Assembly (NCBI RefSeq): GCF_004114915.1
Contig: NZ_CP022219.1
Location: 1,828,501-1,892,500 of the forward strand
Length of the DNA: 64,000 nucleotides
Direction: 5' to 3'
DNA from: Bradyrhizobium guangxiense
GTDB lineage: Bacteria; Pseudomonadota; Alphaproteobacteria; Rhizobiales; Xanthobacteraceae
In this document: piece by piece, positions 45,229 to 53,701 of the stretch
Numbering within the stretch: position 1 is the first letter of the stretch
How the letters are laid out: the number at the start of each line of letters is the position of its first letter
The notes under the pieces: generated by a model
Told to the model about the DNA's origin: nothing
Database searches by the model: none
The model's input: the letters and a program-made list of their open reading frames with translations, nothing else
Program-made: the position numbers and the translations under genes

Positions 45229-46172
45229 GTGTAGTGCACGCCGCGATCGGCGAGCCTCGATTTGATCAGGGTGAGCGCGAGAACGAAGACCAGGAAGACG
45301 ACGGTGATTGCCGCGGCGTAGCCCGAGCGGAAGAACTCGAACCCTTCCGTGTACATGGTGTGGATCAGGACCTCGGTGGATTTGGACGGGCCGCCCTTGG
45401 TCAGGACATGCACGGTATCGAACACCTGGAAGGAGCGGATGCCGGAGATGACGACGACGAAGGTCGTGACCGGCCCGAGCATCGGCCAGGTCACGAGGCA
45501 GAAGCGGGCCCAGCCGCTCGATGCGCCGTCAATCTCGGCCGCTTCGTAGAGCTGCTTGGGGATGGAGACGAGGCCGGCAAGAAACAGCACCATGTTGAAG
45601 CCGACGGCCTGCCAGATGCCGATTGCGCACAGCGCGTAGAGGGCGGTGTTGCGGTCCTGCAGCCAGGCGAAGGCCGGCAGGCCCGCGCCGCGCAACAGCC
45701 CGTTCACCAGGCCGAATTGCGGATGCAGCATGAATTCCCACACCACCGCCATCGCGATCAGGGTCGCCATCACGGGCAGAAAATAGATCGTCCGATAGAG
45801 GCTGCGCAGGCTGGTGCCGCTCTGGATCAGCAGCGCGATCGCAAGGCCTGCGATCACCGCGCCGGGCACCACGATCACGACATAGGTCAGCGTGTTGCGC
45901 AGCGCGGTCCAGAACACCTTGTCGGCGAACAGGTCCTGGTAGTTGGCGAGCCCGATCCAGGAGAAATGCGGCGCGCCGAGCTGATAATCGGTGAAGGAGA
46001 GGGCGATCACGCCGGCGAGCGGACCAAGCAGCATGACCAGCATGAGCGCGGCGGCGGGCGTCACCAGGGCGTAAGCGGAGTACGTGCGCCGGGTGCGATG
46101 AGCCGGCAACGCCCGCCTCGCGGCGCCGGTCGGGCCGATCGCCGCATCAATGGTCATGGAGCCGTCAGACAT
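45225..46172 (-). CDS. ABC transporter permease (UgpA-like)
   Basis: A 315-residue inner-membrane permease. ATG 46172 (MSDGSMTIDAAIG) overlaps the end of the ATPase gene by 8 bases; ATG 46157 is a shorter alternative. The six-helix core begins near residue 35 (YSAYALVTPAAALMLVMLL) and the EAA loop reads YEAAEIDGASSGWARFCLVTWPML. MalF/UgpA type. The N-terminal 30 residues are charged and probably cytosolic. Confidence 0.88.
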   Translation of the reverse strand: MSDGSMTIDAAIGPTGAARRALPAHRTRRTYSAYALVTPAAALMLVMLLGPLAGVIALSFTDYQLGAPHFSWIGLANYQDLFADKVFWTALRNTLTYVVIVVPGAVIAGLAIALLIQSGTSLRSLYRTIYFLPVMATLIAMAVVWEFMLHPQFGLVNGLLRGAGLPAFAWLQDRNTALYALCAIGIWQAVGFNMVLFLAGLVSIPKQLYEAAEIDGASSGWARFCLVTWPMLGPVTTFVVVISGIRSFQVFDTVHVLTKGGPSKSTEVLIHTMYTEGFEFFRSGYAAAITVVFLVFVLALTLIKSRLADRGVHYT

Positions 46173-47316
46173 GGGCGGGCTCACGGTTGCGCTCGGCCTG
46201 CTCGACGCTGAGCTCGATCCGCTTCCCGGCCGAATCGAAAACCCGCACGGCGTCGGGCGCGAAGCCGAACGTGACGGGACTGCCCATCGCAGGCAGCTGC
46301 CGGACATCGGCAAGCCGCGCGATCAGGCGCGCTCCGGCGCCTTCGATCGCAAGGTGCACGAAGGCCTCCGCGCCGAGATTTTCCAGATGGGCGACACGTC
46401 CGGAGAATGGCCCCGCGCCCAGCTCGATCCGCTCCGGGCGCACACCGACACGGCAGTCGCCGGCGCTCGCGCCACACGCAAGACTTAGAGCGGTGCCCAG
46501 CACGTCGATGCCGCCGTCCTTCCGGATCCGGCCAGGGAGGATGTTGATCTTGGGGCTGCCGATGAATTCGGCGACGCGGATGTCGCCGGGGTCGTTGTAG
46601 ATCTCCGCGGGCGTGCCGGCCTGAATCAGCTCACCGGCCATCATCACGGCGATCCGGCTCGACATCGTCATCGCCTCGGCCTGGTCATGCGTGACATAGA
46701 TGAACGTTGCCTTGAGGCGGCGATGCAGCTCGGCGAGCTCGGCGCGCATGTGCACACGCAGCTTCGCGTCGAGATTGGAGAGCGGTTCGTCGAACAGGAA
46801 CGCCCGGGGCTCGCGCACCATGGCGCGTCCGACAGCGACGCGTTGTCGCTGTCCGCCGGACAATTGCCCGGGCTTGCGCCGCAGCAATGGCGCGATATCG
46901 AGCTGCTCGGCGATGGCTGTGATGTCGGCGCGGATGCCGCGTTCCTTGGCGCGCCGGCCCGGCAGCAGCGGGCCGAGCAGCGGGAGCCGCTCGATCGCCG
47001 AGAGACGCCGCATCCGCAACGGCACCGCGATGTTGTCGAAGGTACTCAAATGCGGATAGAGCGCGTAGGACTGAAAGACCATCGCGAGGTTGCGCGCGCT
47101 GGGCCGAATGTCGTCGACGGGGCCGCCGTCGATGCGCACCTGCCCGGAATTTTGCGGCTCCAGCCCGGCGATGATCCGCAGCAGGGTCGACTTGCCGCAG
47201 CCGGAAGGACCGACCAGCGAGATGAACTCGCCGTCCTCGATCCGGAAATCGATACCTTTCAGGACGTCGGCCCCGTCGAAGGATTTGCGGATTCCGGAAA
47301 GCTCGATTTGCGCCAT
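46165..47316 (-). CDS. ABC transporter ATP-binding protein (UgpC/MalK-like)
   Basis: A 383-residue ATPase. ATG 47316 (MAQIELSGIRKSF) follows AGGGGA, and the longer frame is unsupported. Walker A is GPSGCGKST, the signature LSGGQRQRVAVGRA, Walker B AFLFDEPLSNLD, and the switch His VTHDQAEAM. The C-terminal 120 residues are an OB-type TOBE domain (GVRPERIEL), as in MalK/UgpC. First gene of the operon and the energy unit of the importer. A roughly 20-residue insert (LLGPLLPGRRAKERGIRADI) between Walker A and the signature, near residue 110, is unusual for MalK-type ATPases. Confidence 0.9.
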   Translation of the reverse strand: MAQIELSGIRKSFDGADVLKGIDFRIEDGEFISLVGPSGCGKSTLLRIIAGLEPQNSGQVRIDGGPVDDIRPSARNLAMVFQSYALYPHLSTFDNIAVPLRMRRLSAIERLPLLGPLLPGRRAKERGIRADITAIAEQLDIAPLLRRKPGQLSGGQRQRVAVGRAMVREPRAFLFDEPLSNLDAKLRVHMRAELAELHRRLKATFIYVTHDQAEAMTMSSRIAVMMAGELIQAGTPAEIYNDPGDIRVAEFIGSPKINILPGRIRKDGGIDVLGTALSLACGASAGDCRVGVRPERIELGAGPFSGRVAHLENLGAEAFVHLAIEGAGARLIARLADVRQLPAMGSPVTFGFAPDAVRVFDSAGKRIELSVEQAERNREPAHV

Positions 47317-47468
47317 TCGCGCTGGTCCCCTGCTGCCTGTTGCGGCGCACGAGGAGTTAAGGAGCGCATCTGACATTCACATTACGGTCAATGGCATTGC
47401 TTATGCTGACCCCAGGTTTTGCTTTTGTGGCGTTCTGAAGCCGGGATGCCGGTTTTGGAGTTCTTGTC

Positions 47469-48368
47469 GTGGCATTGACGTCGTCGCGTGTCCGGGCGGT
47501 CAACGCGGTGTTCGACACCGGCAGCTTTGCTGCCGCAGCCAGGAAACTGGGAGTGTCGCAGCCCGCTGTTGCGCAGCTGGTGCGCGATCTGGAGGCCGAG
47601 TTCGCCGTTGCGCTGTTCGACCGCCACGGACAGAACCTGATCCCGACGCCGCTGTGCCGGCGACTCTACGCAGCGACCAGCCGTATGCAGGCGCTCGAGG
47701 CGGATGCGCAGGCCATCCTCGAGCAGCGCGATGAGCTGACGGGGGGCGAGCTTCGCATCGGGCTCGGCAACGCCATGCCGGGGATGGCGTTGATCGCGGC
47801 CTTTCGCAACCTGTATCCGAAGATCCAGATCAATATCGAGATCGGGAGCTGGTCGGCGATCATGGCGGCGGTGGTCGATCAGCGCGTCGACATTGCCGTG
47901 CTGCCGGAGGTGCCGCAGGACAACCGCTTCCGTCGCGAGCCCTGCGTGCAGCAGCGCGTCGTCGCGATCTGCCATCCCGTTCACGACCTCAGTCGGGAAT
48001 CGCGCGTCTCCGCCGTCAGCCTGATGCAATATCCGCTGGTGTTTCGAACCCGGGATTCGGCGACCCAGCGGGCCGTGGACAGGGCGTTTCGCGCCGTCAA
48101 TCTGCGCGCTAGCCCGGCGATCGTCGTCAACACGCGCGAGGGAATGCTGGAGGCGGTCGCCAACCGGCTCGGTGTCGGCTTCGTCTGGGAGCACGGTTGG
48201 AGCCGTATCGATCGCATCGCCAAGGTGGCGATCGCAGAAATCGAGGCGGAATCGCCCGAATACATCTTCTCTCTGGCAGGCAAACGCGGCAAGCTGGTCG
48301 AGCTGTTCTATCTCGCCAGAAGCCTGTCGCGCTCGGCGGATGGCGCCGACATCCTGTCCGCCCCCTAA
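47469..48368 (+). CDS. LysR family transcriptional regulator
   Basis: A 299-residue LysR regulator starting at GTG 47469. The N-terminal helix-turn-helix is VFDTGSFAAAARKLGVSQPAVAQLVRDLE; an effector-binding domain follows from about residue 90 (GELRIGLGNAMPGMALI). It is divergent from the Ugp-like operon with 152 bases between the starts, the classic arrangement for a regulator of that operon. A divergent promoter is therefore expected in 47317-47468, but no clear T-N11-A box stood out. Its inducer is unknown. Confidence 0.9.
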   Translation: MALTSSRVRAVNAVFDTGSFAAAARKLGVSQPAVAQLVRDLEAEFAVALFDRHGQNLIPTPLCRRLYAATSRMQALEADAQAILEQRDELTGGELRIGLGNAMPGMALIAAFRNLYPKIQINIEIGSWSAIMAAVVDQRVDIAVLPEVPQDNRFRREPCVQQRVVAICHPVHDLSRESRVSAVSLMQYPLVFRTRDSATQRAVDRAFRAVNLRASPAIVVNTREGMLEAVANRLGVGFVWEHGWSRIDRIAKVAIAEIEAESPEYIFSLAGKRGKLVELFYLARSLSRSADGADILSAP

Positions 48369-48488
48369 GGCGACAGGCCGGCCTGGGCCCTTCCGGCGCG
48401 ATCGCCTTCAGGCTGTGGCTAAGCTGAACCACAACCGCGATGTTGCGCAGCGGGAATGTAGCATATTTACGAATTTTTGATACGGAAT

Positions 48489-48518
48489 TTGGTCAGCCGG
48501 CCCAAGATGCGCTATGCT
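48489..48518 (+). promoter_or_regulatory. Candidate promoter upstream of the HD-domain gene
   Basis: TTGGTC (48489-48494) and TATGCT (48513-48518) are 18 bases apart in a locally A+T-rich stretch, about 70 bases before ATG 48590. Weak at -35. Confidence 0.28.
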
Positions 48519-48589
48519 AGTGCTGCGTCGAGAACAACAGAGACGTCGGGAGATGGCATGGGACACCAGCGGCGGACGGGGCTGCATCC

Positions 48590-49417
48590 ATGATAACCTT
48601 ACCGAGACTGGCGGCTGAATCCCTCGAGGAATTCCTCGGCAAGTTCATGCGTCGCCGGTACGATGAGACTTCTGCCAGTATCGTCGAGAGCGCAACCCGC
48701 ACCGCGATGGAATGCATCGGCAACAGCGATGCGCTCTATCACAATATCGAGCATACGATGCTGGTGACGCTGGCGGCCCAGGCAATCCTCCGCGGCCGAA
48801 GCCTTCATACCCATCTGTCGGCTGAGGACTACGTCCACGTGCTGATCGCCTGCCTCGCCCACGACATCGGCTATGTGCGCGGGCTGTTCGAGGAGGACGA
48901 CGCCGACGGCTTCGTCATCGACGCCGCCGACACCAAGATCTCGTTGCCGCGGGGTGCGTCGGACGCGAGCCTGATGATGTATCACGTCGATCGCTCGAAG
49001 CTGTATGTGACGCGGCGGCTGCGGCATATTCCCGGGCTCGATCCCGAGCGCATCGCCCGCGCCATCGAAGGGACGCGCTTTCCGGCCCGCCAAGGACAGG
49101 AATACGACGACGAGGCCTCGATCCTGCGCGCGGCCGACTTCATCGGCCAGCTCGGCGACCCCAACTATCTGCGCAAGGCCAACGCCCTCTATTACGAGTT
49201 CGAAGAGGTCGGCATGAATCGCCAGCTCGGCTACGATTCGCCGGCCGATATCGTGAACCGCTATCCACAGTTCTACTGGAACAGCGTCGCACCGCACATC
49301 CAGACCGAGATCGGCTATCTCAACAAGACCGAGATCGGCCGGCAGTGGATTGCCAATCTCTACAGCAACGTGTTCCGCGCCGAGCGCGACATCTCACTGT
49401 CGGGCCCGCAGAAATAG
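48590..49417 (+). CDS. HD-domain metal-dependent phosphohydrolase family protein
   Basis: A 275-residue protein from ATG 48590. The HD motif components are present: His in YHNIEHTMLVTLAAQ near residue 55, the HD pair in LIACLAHDIGYVRG near 90, and a downstream Asp in ILRAADFIGQLGD near 180. These coordinate metal in HD phosphohydrolases acting on nucleotides or other phosphoesters. No second regulatory domain, signal or membrane segment is seen. It stands alone between LysR and an alpha/beta hydrolase. The substrate is unknown. Confidence 0.83.
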   Translation: MITLPRLAAESLEEFLGKFMRRRYDETSASIVESATRTAMECIGNSDALYHNIEHTMLVTLAAQAILRGRSLHTHLSAEDYVHVLIACLAHDIGYVRGLFEEDDADGFVIDAADTKISLPRGASDASLMMYHVDRSKLYVTRRLRHIPGLDPERIARAIEGTRFPARQGQEYDDEASILRAADFIGQLGDPNYLRKANALYYEFEEVGMNRQLGYDSPADIVNRYPQFYWNSVAPHIQTEIGYLNKTEIGRQWIANLYSNVFRAERDISLSGPQK

Positions 49418-49426
49418 GCCCCTTGT

Positions 49427-49503
49427 CGCCCGGATGAGCGCAGCGATATCCGGGATTCGCGGATGCCGACGTTCCCGGATTGCGCTACTCTTCATCCGGG
49501 CTA
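49427..49503. repeat. GCCCGGATGAGCGCAGCG palindromic repeat
   Basis: The left arm GCCCGGATGAGCGCAGCGATATCCGGG and the right CCCGGATTGCGCTACTCTTCATCCGGGC pair imperfectly over the whole 77 bases. It sits between two same-strand genes. Confidence 0.7.
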
Positions 49504-49528
49504 CGAAATCCTCAATCCGTGAATCACC

Positions 49529-50422
49529 ATGCAACAAAAAACCGTCACCACGGACATCCTCGACATCGCCTATCGCGAATATGGCGCGCCCGACGGCTGG
49601 CCCTGCATCATGGGCCACGGCTTTCCCTACGACGTGAACGCCTATGCCGAAACCGCGCCGATCCTTGCAGAGGCCGGCGCGCGCGTGCTGGTGCCGTGGT
49701 TGCGCGGCTATGGGCCGACGCGTTTTCGCAGCGCGTCGACCTTGCGGTCCGGCGAGCAGGCGGCGCTCGGCGCCGATCTCTTGGCTTTCATGGATGCGCT
49801 CGGCATCCGGCGCGCGGTTCTTGGCGGCTATGACTGGGGCGGGCGCGCGGCCTGTGTCGTTGCCGCGCTCCATCCGGAGCGCGTGATCGGTCTCGTCTCC
49901 GGCAACTCCTACAACATCCAGAACATCGCCCGATCCATGGAGCCGGCCTCGCCGCCGGAGGAGGCCGCGCTCTGGTATCAATATCTCTTCCACAACGAGC
50001 GCGGCCGCCGCGCGCTGGAGCGGAACCGGCGCGGCTTTGCCCGTCAGCTCTGGGCGATGTGGTCGCCGACATGGGCGTTCGACGATGCGACGTTCGAGAA
50101 CAGCGCGGTGTCCTTCGACAATCCTGATTTCGTCGATGTCGTGATCCATTCCTACCGCCACCGCTATGCGCTGGTGGAAGGCGACCCCGCCTATGCCGCG
50201 ATCGAAGAACAGCTCGCTGCGCAACCGCCGATCCGCGTGCCGACGATTGCGATCGACGGCGACAGCGACGGCGTCAATCCCGGCACCGCGCACCATGCGC
50301 GCAAGTTCGAGGCCTTCTTCGAGCGGCGCGTGTTCGCGGGCGCCGGTCATAATCTGCCGCAGGAGCGGCCCGCCGAATGGGCGCAGGCCGTGATCGACGT
50401 CCGGACAGCGGCTGCATCATAG
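49529..50422 (+). CDS. Alpha/beta hydrolase (epoxide hydrolase/haloalkane dehalogenase-like)
   Basis: A 297-residue alpha/beta hydrolase from ATG 49529. The oxyanion HGFPYD near residue 30 is followed by the nucleophile elbow GYDWGG near 110, where Asp replaces Ser, as in epoxide hydrolases and haloalkane dehalogenases. The acid is probably Asp in DGDSDGVNPG and the base His in GAGHNLPQE. A helical cap lies between. It probably opens an epoxide or removes a halide through an alkyl-enzyme ester. It is a single gene and its physiological substrate is unknown. Confidence 0.85.
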   Translation: MQQKTVTTDILDIAYREYGAPDGWPCIMGHGFPYDVNAYAETAPILAEAGARVLVPWLRGYGPTRFRSASTLRSGEQAALGADLLAFMDALGIRRAVLGGYDWGGRAACVVAALHPERVIGLVSGNSYNIQNIARSMEPASPPEEAALWYQYLFHNERGRRALERNRRGFARQLWAMWSPTWAFDDATFENSAVSFDNPDFVDVVIHSYRHRYALVEGDPAYAAIEEQLAAQPPIRVPTIAIDGDSDGVNPGTAHHARKFEAFFERRVFAGAGHNLPQERPAEWAQAVIDVRTAAAS

Positions 50423-50493
50423 GCCGTCCAAGCTCTGTTCTCCAAGATTTCCCTGATCTGCGGGAACCTTTTCCGATTGCAGCCGTCCAAGCT
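50423..50493. repeat. Direct repeat GCCGTCCAAGCT upstream of folE
   Basis: Identical 12-base copies at 50423-50434 and 50482-50493, 59 bases apart start to start, lie in the leader between the hydrolase stop and the folE start. They could be a small duplication or a pair of regulator sites. Confidence 0.5.
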
Positions 50494-50539
50494 GTGGGCC
50501 CGCTTCCGTATGCGCGGGCTCGTTGCAGGGAGGGTCTTG

Positions 50540-51166
50540 ATGAAGTCACCAGTGCGCAAGCTGGAACGTGTCGCGGTGGCGCAGGCGCCGGTGGAACGGC
50601 CAGACAGGGCGGAGGTCGAGCAGGCCATCCGGACCATGATCCGCTGGGCCGGCGATGATCCCGAGCGCGACGGTTTGCGCGAGACACCTGATCGCGTGGC
50701 ACGCGCTTTCGAGGAATATTTTTCCGGATATGCGCAGGATCCGACCGAAATCCTGCAAAAGACCTTCGAGGAGATCGAAGGTTATGACGAGATGATCGTG
50801 CTGCGCGGCGTTCGCTTCGAGAGCCATTGCGAGCACCACATGGCGCCGATCGTCGGCCGCGCCTGGGTCGCCTATATTCCGCAGGGGCGCGTCGTCGGCA
50901 TCTCAAAGCTTGCTCGCGTGGTGGACGTCTACGCGAAACGGCTCCAGATCCAGGAGAAGATGACCGCCCAGATCGCCAATACCATCAACGACGTACTCAA
51001 GCCCGAAGGCGTCGGGGTCATCATCAAGGCGACACATCACTGCATGACCACGCGCGGTGCGCACAAGCCCGGGACCGATCTCGTCACCAGCCGGATGCTG
51101 GGTGTGTTCCGCGACAATGCGCTGACGCGCCAGGAACTGCTGGGGCTCGCCAATTCGGACGATTGA
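50540..51166 (+). CDS. folE: GTP cyclohydrolase I
   Basis: A 208-residue enzyme. ATG 50540 is preceded by GGGAGGG, so the in-frame starts further upstream are not used. It has the type I signature: the zinc Cys and His in [17 protein letters not shown], the third ligand Cys in [13 protein letters not shown], and [20 protein letters not shown]. It converts GTP to 7,8-dihydroneopterin triphosphate, the first step of folate and pterin synthesis. The N-terminal 25 residues are a basic, variable extension. No other folate genes are adjacent. Confidence 0.95.
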   Translation: MKSPVRKLERVAVAQAPVERPDRAEVEQAIRTMIRWAGDDPERDGLRETPDRVARAFEEYFSGYAQDPTEILQKTFEEIEGYDEMIVLRGVRFESHCEHHMAPIVGRAWVAYIPQGRVVGISKLARVVDVYAKRLQIQEKMTAQIANTINDVLKPEGVGVIIKATHHCMTTRGAHKPGTDLVTSRMLGVFRDNALTRQELLGLANSDD

Positions 51167-51302
51167 CGGGTTCGCTCGCCGCATTCGATCTTGATTTGCG
51201 TCAACGTCGCAGCAGGCAAGGGCTGCTCTGCTGGCTGTCGTCCCGGTCTGGTGCGTGCTATCGTGGCGCGTGCCCGCGGGCTTCGCATGCAGGAGTGGCC
51301 CC

Positions 51303-51878
51303 ATGACAAGTGCTTCAGATGCGTCCCATCATCCCAGTCTCGGCTCGGGTATCTCTGCGCTGCACGGCAAATGGGGCTGGATCGTCGCGCTCGGCGTCGT
51401 GTACCTCATCGCCGGCTTCGTCGCGCTCGGCAGCATGGTCATGGCGACGGTGGCGAGCGTGATCGTGGTCGGAGCGATGATGATCGTCGCCGGCGTGACC
51501 GAGGTCATCGGCGCCTTCCAGATGAAGAGCTGGGGAAAATTCTTGATCTGGGCCCTGCTCGGCGTGCTCTACATCATCGCCGGCTTTCTCACCTTCGAGA
51601 ACCCGCTCTTCGCCGCGGTTCTGCTGACTCTGTTCCTCGGCGCCTCGCTGCTGGCCTCCGGCGCAGTCAGGCTGTTTCTCGCCTTCAGCATGAAGCGCGA
51701 AAGCCCGTGGGTCTGGGTGGCGCTGTCGGCCGTCGTCACGCTGCTGCTCGGGCTGTTGATCCTGGCGCGCTGGCCGGTGAACAGCGTCTACATCCTCGGT
51801 CTGTTCCTCGGCATCGACCTGATCATGGCCGGTGCGGGCTGGCTCAGCCTCGGCCTCAGCCTGAAGCGGCGCGGCTGA
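51303..51878 (+). CDS. HdeD/DUF308 family membrane protein
   Basis: A 191-residue inner-membrane protein. ATG 51303 (MTSASDASHHP) follows AGGAG. After a 25-residue polar N-terminus, six hydrophobic helices occur in three similar hairpins (WGWIVALGVVYLIAGFVALG, ASVIVVGAMMIVAGVTEVIG, FLIWALLGVLYIIAGFLTFE and so on). This is the DUF308 repeat pattern of HdeD, linked in E. coli to acid resistance. The role in this organism is unknown. The gene stands alone 136 bases after folE. Confidence 0.86.
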   Translation: MTSASDASHHPSLGSGISALHGKWGWIVALGVVYLIAGFVALGSMVMATVASVIVVGAMMIVAGVTEVIGAFQMKSWGKFLIWALLGVLYIIAGFLTFENPLFAAVLLTLFLGASLLASGAVRLFLAFSMKRESPWVWVALSAVVTLLLGLLILARWPVNSVYILGLFLGIDLIMAGAGWLSLGLSLKRRG

Positions 51879-51903
51879 AACCTCCAGTGAAGCGCGCGGT
51901 GCC

Positions 51904-51980
51904 GAAGCGCGATCAGATTTGGATGAATCGTGATCGCGCTTCAGGTTGATGTCGAAGCATGACCTTGCCGGATCATGCTT
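51904..51980. terminator. Two hairpins between convergent genes
   Basis: GAAGCGCGATCA (51904-51915) pairs perfectly with TGATCGCGCTTC (51931-51942), and AAGCATGA (51955-51962) with TCATGCTT (51973-51980). They lie between the HdeD and MlrC-like stops. Neither has a U run, so they may be repeat elements acting as terminators. Confidence 0.5.
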
Positions 51981-51987
51981 TGGCAGA

Positions 51988-53505
51988 TCAATCCAGCGGC
52001 ATCTCGTCGAGCGGCCAGATCGGGCGGCGAACCCTGCGATAAACGAGGGTCGTGTAGTCATTCGTGGCAAGGCCGCCGCTGTCGGCCAGGATCACCACCT
52101 TGGCCATCGGCCCGAAAGCGGCGCGGAAGTGGTGGGCGGACTTGACCGCGACGACCCGAAACTGCGCCGGCTCCGCGCCGAGAATCCGGAACATTTCCTG
52201 ATCATAGGTTTGCAGCGTGTTGGTCGACAGGGCGATCGAGATGCCGTTCACCTCGAACAGGGCGGACGGGCCGAGCGTCATGGGCTGACCGGCATTCATC
52301 GGTCCCTCGCAGACGAAGGTGCCGTCCGACAGCGCGGCGACGCGTCCGGCCAGCGTGAGTGGCGGCCCGTAGCTGGCGGGATCGCGCTTGGCGCCGACAA
52401 CGATTTCGAGGCTGGCCCCGAGACCCGCGGCATGGCAGCGGGCGGCGGCTTCGGGATCGCCGAGGACGCCGAGCAGCACGCCTTTGACGTTGGCCTTCAG
52501 CAGCGCCTCCAACAGGCGAACGCCGTCGCCATAGGCGCCTGAACCCGGGTTGTCGCTGTAATCGGAAATGACAAAGGGACGGGTATCGGCGACATCTTCT
52601 GCGGCCTCCGCGGCAAGCCTGGTCGCGGTCGGCAAATCATGCACCGCGACGGTGACCTCGGCGCGGCGACGGTAGATCTCGTCATAGAGCGCGGCCGCAG
52701 CCTGCCGCGCCGCCGTCTCCGCGGCGTTGTGCGAGGCATCGTAGGTCACCTGCACGCTGGGGCCGACCTCGGCAATGTCCGAGCGGCTGAAGCCCGCGCA
52801 GACGTCGACCGACAACAGGCCGGGTGTTCGCGCCTCCATGTCCGCCGCGCGCGCCAACAGATCGCTCATCACGCCGCCCTGGGTTCGTCCGTGATTGCAT
52901 CCGTCGAGCAGCGGTCCCTGCAGGTGGACGACCTTCGGACGGATCTTGCCGTCCATCGCCGATTGCAGCAGATCGGCCGCGCGGAGTGCCGTCTCGTATT
53001 GGTCGATGTGCGGATAGGTCCGGTAGGGCAGCATGATGTTGGCCAGCCGGCCCATGCGTTCGGTGACGTTGGCATGCAGGTCGAGCGTCCCCGCGATCGG
53101 GATCGTCTCGCCGAGCCGCTTGCGCAATCCTTCCAGCAGCGCACCCTCGGCATCCTCGTCGGTCTCGGTCACCATTGCGCCGTGCAAGGCGAGGATGACG
53201 CCGTCGAGCGGTCCCGTCTCGCAGGCCTCGTAGACGAGGCGTTGCAGTTCGGCCCAGCAGTCCGCCGTCACCTTGCCGGACGGCGTGGCCGAGGCTGCAA
53301 TCGGCTGCACCAGGGTCCAGCCGTAGCGTTGGGCCGCAGCCAGATGCCCGGCGATCTCCATCTTGGTGGCGCCGAGTGCGGGGGCGATCTCGGCTCCGAG
53401 GAGAAACAGCCGCTTGCGGTAGTCATCGAGCGTGGTCGGAACGATCGAGAACGTGTTGGTCTCGTGGGCGATCTGCGCGGAGAGCACACGTCGCGTCTGG
53501 CTCAT
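51988..53505 (-). CDS. M81 family metallopeptidase (MlrC-like)
   Basis: A 505-residue protein. ATG 53505 (MSQTRRVLSAQIAHETNTF) follows AAGGAG; a short upstream start (MNNKEPP) would use the same region. The N-terminal DUF1485 half holds the likely zinc residues (Asp and His in GTLDLHANVTERM, His in YRTYPHIDQYET). The C-terminal MlrC domain contains DYSDNPGSGAYGDG and ALSTNTLQTYDQEMF. MlrC degrades linearised microcystin products, but most homologues act on other compounds, possibly amides or cyclic peptides. It is divergent from an ABC binding-protein gene. The substrate is unknown. Confidence 0.88.
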   Translation of the reverse strand: MSQTRRVLSAQIAHETNTFSIVPTTLDDYRKRLFLLGAEIAPALGATKMEIAGHLAAAQRYGWTLVQPIAASATPSGKVTADCWAELQRLVYEACETGPLDGVILALHGAMVTETDEDAEGALLEGLRKRLGETIPIAGTLDLHANVTERMGRLANIMLPYRTYPHIDQYETALRAADLLQSAMDGKIRPKVVHLQGPLLDGCNHGRTQGGVMSDLLARAADMEARTPGLLSVDVCAGFSRSDIAEVGPSVQVTYDASHNAAETAARQAAAALYDEIYRRRAEVTVAVHDLPTATRLAAEAAEDVADTRPFVISDYSDNPGSGAYGDGVRLLEALLKANVKGVLLGVLGDPEAAARCHAAGLGASLEIVVGAKRDPASYGPPLTLAGRVAALSDGTFVCEGPMNAGQPMTLGPSALFEVNGISIALSTNTLQTYDQEMFRILGAEPAQFRVVAVKSAHHFRAAFGPMAKVVILADSGGLATNDYTTLVYRRVRRPIWPLDEMPLD

Positions 53506-53701
53506 GGGGGGCTCCTTGTTGTTCATGGAAGCCGCGCCCGGTCTCGCGTCCTCTCGAGGCATTTCGCTAGCATCAAGTCGGGCTGCACTACCAGCAGCTT
53601 GACGCAAGACCGTCATGCAGAACTTCGCTGATCTGACGCGCTGACAAAAAGCAGCGCGCCGCGCAGTGTCTCGCGCGGACGATGATCACCGGGGAGAAAC
53701 C

